A stretch of DNA of 9,863 nucleotides, from NCBI GenBank assembly GCA_024711415.1, contig JANJSW010000106.1, positions 1 to 9,863 on the forward strand. The letters are read 5' to 3'. Below the pieces are notes generated by a model. It did not search any database. It was not told where the DNA came from and saw nothing but the letters and a program-made list of their open reading frames with translations. This DNA is from Thermomonas sp. Lineage in GTDB: Bacteria; Pseudomonadota; Gammaproteobacteria; Xanthomonadales; Xanthomonadaceae. Position numbers and translations under genes: made by a program. Numbering within the stretch: the first letter of the stretch is position 1; every line of letters starts with the position of its first letter. This document shows, in pieces, positions 7,108-9,863 of the stretch.

Positions 7108-8193
7108 TTACTTCTTCGCGCCGTCGGCCGCGGGCGCAGCGCCGCCCGGCGCCACCTTCGCGCCCGGCTGCAGCTTGCCGGTGCCCTCGACCACGATCTT
7201 CTCGCCGGCGCGGATGCCGTCCTTCAGCATCACCCTGCCGGGGATGCGGCCGCCCACCACCACGTCGGCCTTCTCCACCGTGCCGTCGTCCTTGACCCGC
7301 CAGACGAAGGTTTCGCTGCCGATCTGCTGCACCGCCAGTTCCGGCACCACGATGGCCGGGCGGGTGCCGCGCACCAGCGCCACGTCGATCAGCATGCCCG
7401 GCTTGAGCAGGCGCTCGGGGTTGGGGAAATCACCGCGCACGGTGGCGGCGCGGGTGCCAGCGTCCAGCCGCGCGGACACGGTGCTGACGCTGCCGTCGAA
7501 GCTGCGGCCGGGGTAGGCACCGGCATGGCCGCTCAACGCCTGCCCGGGCGCGACCCCGGCCAGCTCGGTTTCCGGCACCGGGAAGTCCACGTACACCCGG
7601 TCGATGGCGTCGAGGGTGGCAATCACAGTGCCCGGCGTGACCAGCGCGCCGGGGCTGACCTGGCGGATGCCCAGCACGCCGGCGAACGGCGCGCGGATCA
7701 CCCGATCGGACAGATTGGCGCGGATCTGCGCGGCCTGCGCGCGGGCGGCATCACGGGCGGTGCGGGCGGTGTCGAACGCCGAGCGCGCCACCAGCTGCTG
7801 GCCGACCAGCTGCTGCTGGCGCTGGAACTGCTGCTCGGCTTCGCGCAGCTGTGCTTCCGCCGATGCCAGCAGCGCCTGCTGCTGTTGGCCGCTCAAGGTG
7901 ACCAGCGCCGCGCCACGCGCGATTTCCTGGCCGCTTTCGAAATGCACCTGCTGCACGGTCTCGCTGACCTTGGCGGTCACCGTGACGGCCTCGTGCGCCT
8001 TGACCGTGCCCAGCGCGCGCAGGGCGTCGTTCCAGTCCTGTTCGCGCACCACCGCTACTTCCACCGGCACCGGCTGGTTGCCGCGGCCGCCACCGGGACC
8101 ACCGGCTCCGGGCTTGTCCTGTTTGCCACAGGCGGAAACCACCAGTGCGGCAGCGGCGACGAACGGCAGGAAGTGGCGGCGGATCAAAGGCAT
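7108..8193 (-). CDS. RND efflux periplasmic adaptor (membrane-fusion lipoprotein)
   Basis: The gene encodes 361 residues from the ATG at 8193. An upstream in-frame ATG at 8256 would add 21 residues, start inside a dyad and spoil the signal peptide, so I reject it. Residues 1-22 are a lipoprotein signal with lipobox Val-Ser-Ala-Cys22, anchoring the protein to the inner membrane facing the periplasm. A Gly-rich linker (about 28-40) leads to the HlyD/AcrA plan. The first lipoyl half is at about 60-100 (TVKAHEAVTVTAKVSETV), a Gln/Ala-rich alpha-hairpin at about 104-158, and the second lipoyl half at about 164-185 (VIRAPFAGVLG, SPGALVTPG). A beta-barrel (about 190-280) and a membrane-proximal domain with a Gly/Ala/Pro tail complete it. 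Its role is to bridge the RND permease, encoded 3 bases downstream, to an outer-membrane channel. No strong Shine-Dalgarno precedes 8193; a TAGAAT -10-like box is at 8225-8220. Confidence 0.95.
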   Translation of the reverse strand: MPLIRRHFLPFVAAAALVVSACGKQDKPGAGGPGGGRGNQPVPVEVAVVREQDWNDALRALGTVKAHEAVTVTAKVSETVQQVHFESGQEIARGAALVTLSGQQQQALLASAEAQLREAEQQFQRQQQLVGQQLVARSAFDTARTARDAARAQAAQIRANLSDRVIRAPFAGVLGIRQVSPGALVTPGTVIATLDAIDRVYVDFPVPETELAGVAPGQALSGHAGAYPGRSFDGSVSTVSARLDAGTRAATVRGDFPNPERLLKPGMLIDVALVRGTRPAIVVPELAVQQIGSETFVWRVKDDGTVEKADVVVGGRIPGRVMLKDGIRAGEKIVVEGTGKLQPGAKVAPGGAAPAADGAKK

Positions 8194-8219
8194 GGCGCGG
8201 CTCGGGCGGGGGGCTCGCG

Positions 8220-8278
8220 ATTCTAGCCTTTGCCGATGACAGCACTCCTGTGCCATCGGCTTGGCCTGCCGCTGTCAA
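8220..8278 (-). promoter_or_regulatory. Candidate promoter/operator of the efflux operon, with 7-bp dyad
   Basis: GCCGATG (8232-8238) and CATCGGC (8254-8260) are perfect inverted repeats. Inside them GCAC/GTGC (8242-8245 with 8250-8253) extends the dyad, leaving a 3-base bulge. On the minus strand TAGAAT (8225-8220, 5 of 6 to TATAAT) follows the dyad, about 27 bases before the adaptor ATG. A perfect TTGACA (8278-8273) precedes it but lies far outside normal spacing for that -10. The dyad covers where a -35 would sit, which fits a repressor operator such as a TetR- or MarR-type site; this is inference. No T-run follows, so it is not an obvious terminator. Confidence 0.45.
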
Positions 8279-8311
8279 CCGGACCCGCGCTGGTGCGTTA
8301 CCGACCGCGCC

Positions 8312-8683
8312 TCAGACGCCACCGAACGCGAGCCACGCGGCCAGCGCCAGCAGGCCCAGCACGATCATCACCCAGCGCAGGCTGCCGGGCTTCTCGCCCA
8401 TTTCCACGGTAGGCGGGCGCTTGTGCGTACGCAGCGCCTGCAGCGCAGCCTGCGCCTGTGCCTGCACCCGGGCGCCCTGGGTTTCGATGTTGCCGGCGGC
8501 CTCGCGGGTGGAGCTGCCCAGCGCCCTCAGCGCCTGCCGCTCGTTCTCGGCCTGCACCTTGAACTGGTTCAGCGCCTGCCGCATCGCCGGCATCCCCGCC
8601 GACCGCAACAGGCCGGCCGCACCGGTGCGGTCGCCCCGCGCCAGCGCCTGCATGACCTGTTTTGCGAGATCCTCGTTCACCAT
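8312..8683 (-). CDS. Small predicted tail-anchored membrane protein, unknown function
   Basis: The gene encodes 123 residues from the ATG at 8683 (MVNEDLAKQVMQALARGDRT). The frame opens further up to 8773, but that longer start would run through the aldolase terminator hairpin, so 8683 is chosen. GGGG seven bases upstream is a modest ribosome site. Residues about 1-85 are predicted helical, Ala/Gln/Arg-rich and without signal peptide (ENERQALRAL, ARVQAQAQAALQAL), possibly a coiled coil. A short polar linker (THKRPPTVEMGEKPG) leads to one transmembrane segment at about 103-121 (WVMIVLGLLALAAWLAFGG) and then the end, so the protein would be anchored by its tail with the body in the cytoplasm. 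TATGCT at 8713-8708 may be a -10. It lies between the aldolase terminator and the efflux promoter region, so it is probably transcribed alone. I do not recognise the family. Confidence 0.68.
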   Translation of the reverse strand: MVNEDLAKQVMQALARGDRTGAAGLLRSAGMPAMRQALNQFKVQAENERQALRALGSSTREAAGNIETQGARVQAQAQAALQALRTHKRPPTVEMGEKPGSLRWVMIVLGLLALAAWLAFGGV

Positions 8684-8743
8684 CGTTGCCCCAACGTTGA
8701 TGCCGGAAGCATACGACGCAACCCCAGCGGGAAGACAGAATGG

Positions 8744-8770
8744 AAAACGCCGGCGCGGGGCCGGCGTTTT
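8744..8770. terminator. Bidirectional rho-independent terminator after the aldolase gene
   Basis: AAAACGCCGGC (8744-8754) and GCCGGCGTTTT (8760-8770) form a perfect 11-bp inverted repeat around a 5-base loop. On the minus strand the GC stem is followed by TTTT, the standard intrinsic terminator, placed about 48 bases after the aldolase stop. The symmetry means it could also stop plus-strand transcription. Confidence 0.85.
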
Positions 8771-8785
8771 CACAGATCAGCCCGC

Positions 8786-8809
8786 AGCCGTTGCCTGAGG
8801 GCAACGGCT
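8786..8809. repeat. 10-bp perfect hairpin directly after the aldolase stop
   Basis: AGCCGTTGCC (8786-8795) pairs completely with GGCAACGGCT (8800-8809) around a TGAG loop. On the minus strand it begins eight bases after the aldolase stop and comes before the true terminator at 8744-8770. It lacks a T-run. It may stabilise the 3' end of the aldolase mRNA or act as a first pause site. Confidence 0.6.
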
Positions 8810-8817
8810 AAACGCGA

Positions 8818-9822
8818 TCAGCCTTCCCACTGCCCCAGCGCGGCCAAGCCGTTGGCCTTGGCGCGCTCGAACACGGTCTGCTGGGCCTTGGCGTAGTTGC
8901 CGGTCATGTCGGCGGCCCACAGCTTCAGCGCGGCCTGCTGCATGGCGCGGCCATACGAGAACGACAGCGGCCAAGGGTTCGGGCCCATCCGGTTCATCGC
9001 GTCGAGGTGCGCGGTAGCGTCCTCGTCGCTCTGGCCGCCGGACAGGAACACGATGCCAGGCAGGATCGCCGGCACCGCCGACTTCAGGCACATCAGGGTG
9101 GACTCGGCCACTTCCTCGACGCTGGCCTGCTCGGCGCAGCCCTTGCCCGGCACGACCATCGAGGCCTTCAGGATGGTGCCCTCCAGCATCACGCTCTGGT
9201 TGTACAGCGCGTCGAACAGCGAGCGCAGCACCACTTCGGTGACCTCGTAGCAGGTGCCGATGTCATGGTCGCCATCCATCAGCACTTCCGGCTCGACCAT
9301 CGGCACCAGTCCCTGCTCCTGGCACAGCGCGGCATAGCGCGCCAGCGCATGGCTGTTGGCCTCGATGCAGGTGCCGGACGGAATGTCGTCGCCGATGGTG
9401 ATCACCGCGCGCCACTTGGCGAAGCGGGCACCGAGCTTGTAGTACTCCTTGAGGCGGTCGCGCAGGCCATCCAGGCCCTCGGTCACCAGCTCGCCCGGGA
9501 AGCCGGCCAGCGGCACGGTGCCCTTGTCCACCTTGATGCCCGGGATCATGCCGTTGTCCAGCATGTACTTGGCGAACGGCACGCCGTCCTTGGTGGACTG
9601 GCGCAGGGTCTCGTCGAACAGGATCGCGCCGGACAGGTACTGGTTGGCGTTCGGCGCGGTCAGCAGCAGTTCGCGGTAGGCGCGGCGGGTTTCCTCTGTG
9701 CACTCGATGCCGACGCCGTCGAAGCGCTTCTTGCAGGTGGCGGACGATTCATCGATCGCGATGATGCCCTTGCCCGGCGCCACCATGGCGCGGGCGGTTT
9801 CGGCGAGTTGTTCGATGCTCAT
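8818..9822 (-). CDS. Class I fructose-1,6-bisphosphate aldolase
   Basis: The gene encodes 334 residues from the ATG at 9822 (MSIEQLAETARAMVAPGKG). A longer frame starts with TTG at 9855, but that codon overlaps a perfect TATAAT box, so it cannot be the start. The reaction is reversible cleavage of fructose 1,6-bisphosphate to dihydroxyacetone phosphate and glyceraldehyde 3-phosphate, in glycolysis and gluconeogenesis in the cytoplasm. This is the metal-free Schiff-base class resembling animal aldolases. The nucleophile is K219 in LEGTILKASMV (rabbit K229). D24-E-S26 lies in GIIAIDESS, K97 in GIKVDKG, K136 in AKWRAV, E177 and E179 in VEPEV, and SGGQS at 261-265 binds phosphate. It is not the DhnA-like FbaB of E. 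coli; annotations vary between fda and fbaB, so no symbol is given. The monocistronic unit ends at hairpins 8809-8744. Confidence 0.96.
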   Translation of the reverse strand: MSIEQLAETARAMVAPGKGIIAIDESSATCKKRFDGVGIECTEETRRAYRELLLTAPNANQYLSGAILFDETLRQSTKDGVPFAKYMLDNGMIPGIKVDKGTVPLAGFPGELVTEGLDGLRDRLKEYYKLGARFAKWRAVITIGDDIPSGTCIEANSHALARYAALCQEQGLVPMVEPEVLMDGDHDIGTCYEVTEVVLRSLFDALYNQSVMLEGTILKASMVVPGKGCAEQASVEEVAESTLMCLKSAVPAILPGIVFLSGGQSDEDATAHLDAMNRMGPNPWPLSFSYGRAMQQAALKLWAADMTGNYAKAQQTVFERAKANGLAALGQWEG

Positions 9823-9854
9823 GGCGTGCGGCTCGGCTGGCGGAAGAATCGCCA

Positions 9855-9860
9855 ATTATA
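9855..9860 (-). promoter_or_regulatory. Perfect -10 box of the aldolase gene
   Basis: TATAAT reads 9860 to 9855 on the minus strand, 32 bases before the ATG at 9822, which predicts a leader of roughly 25 bases. The matching -35 would be just beyond the window edge, so the promoter cannot be completed here. In such GC-rich DNA a perfect match at the right distance is good evidence, and it rules out the TTG start at 9855. The leader has no strong Shine-Dalgarno. Confidence 0.7.
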
Positions 9861-9863
9861 GCC

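Noticed and set aside
6283..8226. Plus-strand open frame of 647 codons antisense to the permease and adaptor
   Set aside because: It has the same shadow composition (His/Gln/Arg/Gly), crosses two well-supported genes and has no ribosome site or recognisable motif.
8194..8256. ATG at 8256 as start of the membrane-fusion protein
   Set aside because: The extra 21 residues are Arg/Cys-rich and would hide the lipoprotein signal, and the codon lies in the dyad arm upstream of the -10-like box.
8232..8260. Dyad as a rho-independent terminator for the tail-anchored gene
   Set aside because: No T-run follows on the minus strand, and the sequence after it (AAAGGCTAGAAT) looks promoter-like instead.
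8256..8278. TTGACA at 8278-8273 as the -35 of the TAGAAT box
   Set aside because: The gap of about 47 bases is far beyond the usual 16-18, and no good -10 lies at normal distance from it.
8684..8773. Longer start at 8773 for the tail-anchored protein
   Set aside because: It would translate the aldolase terminator hairpin and add an unrelated basic segment.
9007..9861. Plus-strand frame of 284 codons antisense to the aldolase
   Set aside because: It is a low-complexity shadow of a fully conserved enzyme gene with no independent evidence.
1..9863. A mobile element, defence island, CRISPR array or biosynthetic cluster
   Set aside because: No transposase, integrase, repeat array, nuclease/helicase or biosynthetic enzyme is visible. 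Base composition is even apart from one short AT-rich promoter region.

Overview
This is a high-GC window of about 9.9 kb whose genes look like core chromosome of a gammaproteobacterium, most likely of the Xanthomonadaceae/Lysobacteraceae (Lysobacter, Luteimonas, Xanthomonas relatives). That placement is inferred from protein style and gene content: a class I aldolase beginning MSIEQLAETARAMVAPGKG, a LytTR regulator, AcpH, and a lipoprotein-MFP/RND pump. No marker gene is present. I see no tRNA, rRNA, CRISPR array, transposase, phage gene or attachment site.

Left part, plus strand (1-1438): the C-terminal DNA-binding half of a LytTR response regulator runs in from the left edge. Eight bases after its stop comes a small cysteine-rich lipoprotein, probably co-transcribed. 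After a 45-base gap comes an acyl-carrier-protein phosphodiesterase (AcpH family). A 66-residue, very Arg-rich protein on the minus strand (1452-1652) converges on acpH. It diverges across an AT-rich island from a secreted serine hydrolase of the class C beta-lactamase / penicillin-binding fold (1803-3008, plus).

Right part, minus strand (9855 down to 3078): transcription runs from a class I fructose-bisphosphate aldolase (start at 9822, perfect TATAAT at the window edge). It ends at two successive hairpins, one a textbook symmetric terminator. Next is a small predicted tail-anchored protein (8312-8683), then a dyad-containing leader, then a tight three-gene unit. That unit is a lipoprotein membrane-fusion protein, 3 bases, an RND/HAE-1 efflux permease, an 8-base overlap, and a TrmH/SpoU-type RNA 2'-O-ribose methyltransferase. 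The Shine-Dalgarno of the methyltransferase lies inside the last codons of the pump gene. The methyltransferase and the serine hydrolase converge on a short spacer (3009-3077) with weak hairpins.

The window reads as ordinary housekeeping and efflux genes, and I did not find a convincing new multi-gene system. The items most worth following are the orphan small proteins (66-aa basic protein, six-cysteine lipoprotein, tail-anchored protein), the dyad in front of the efflux operon, and the coupling of an RNA methyltransferase to a drug pump. Several longest-open-frame starts are probably too far upstream; I give the better-supported starts (425, 1652, 3977, 8193, 8683, 9822).
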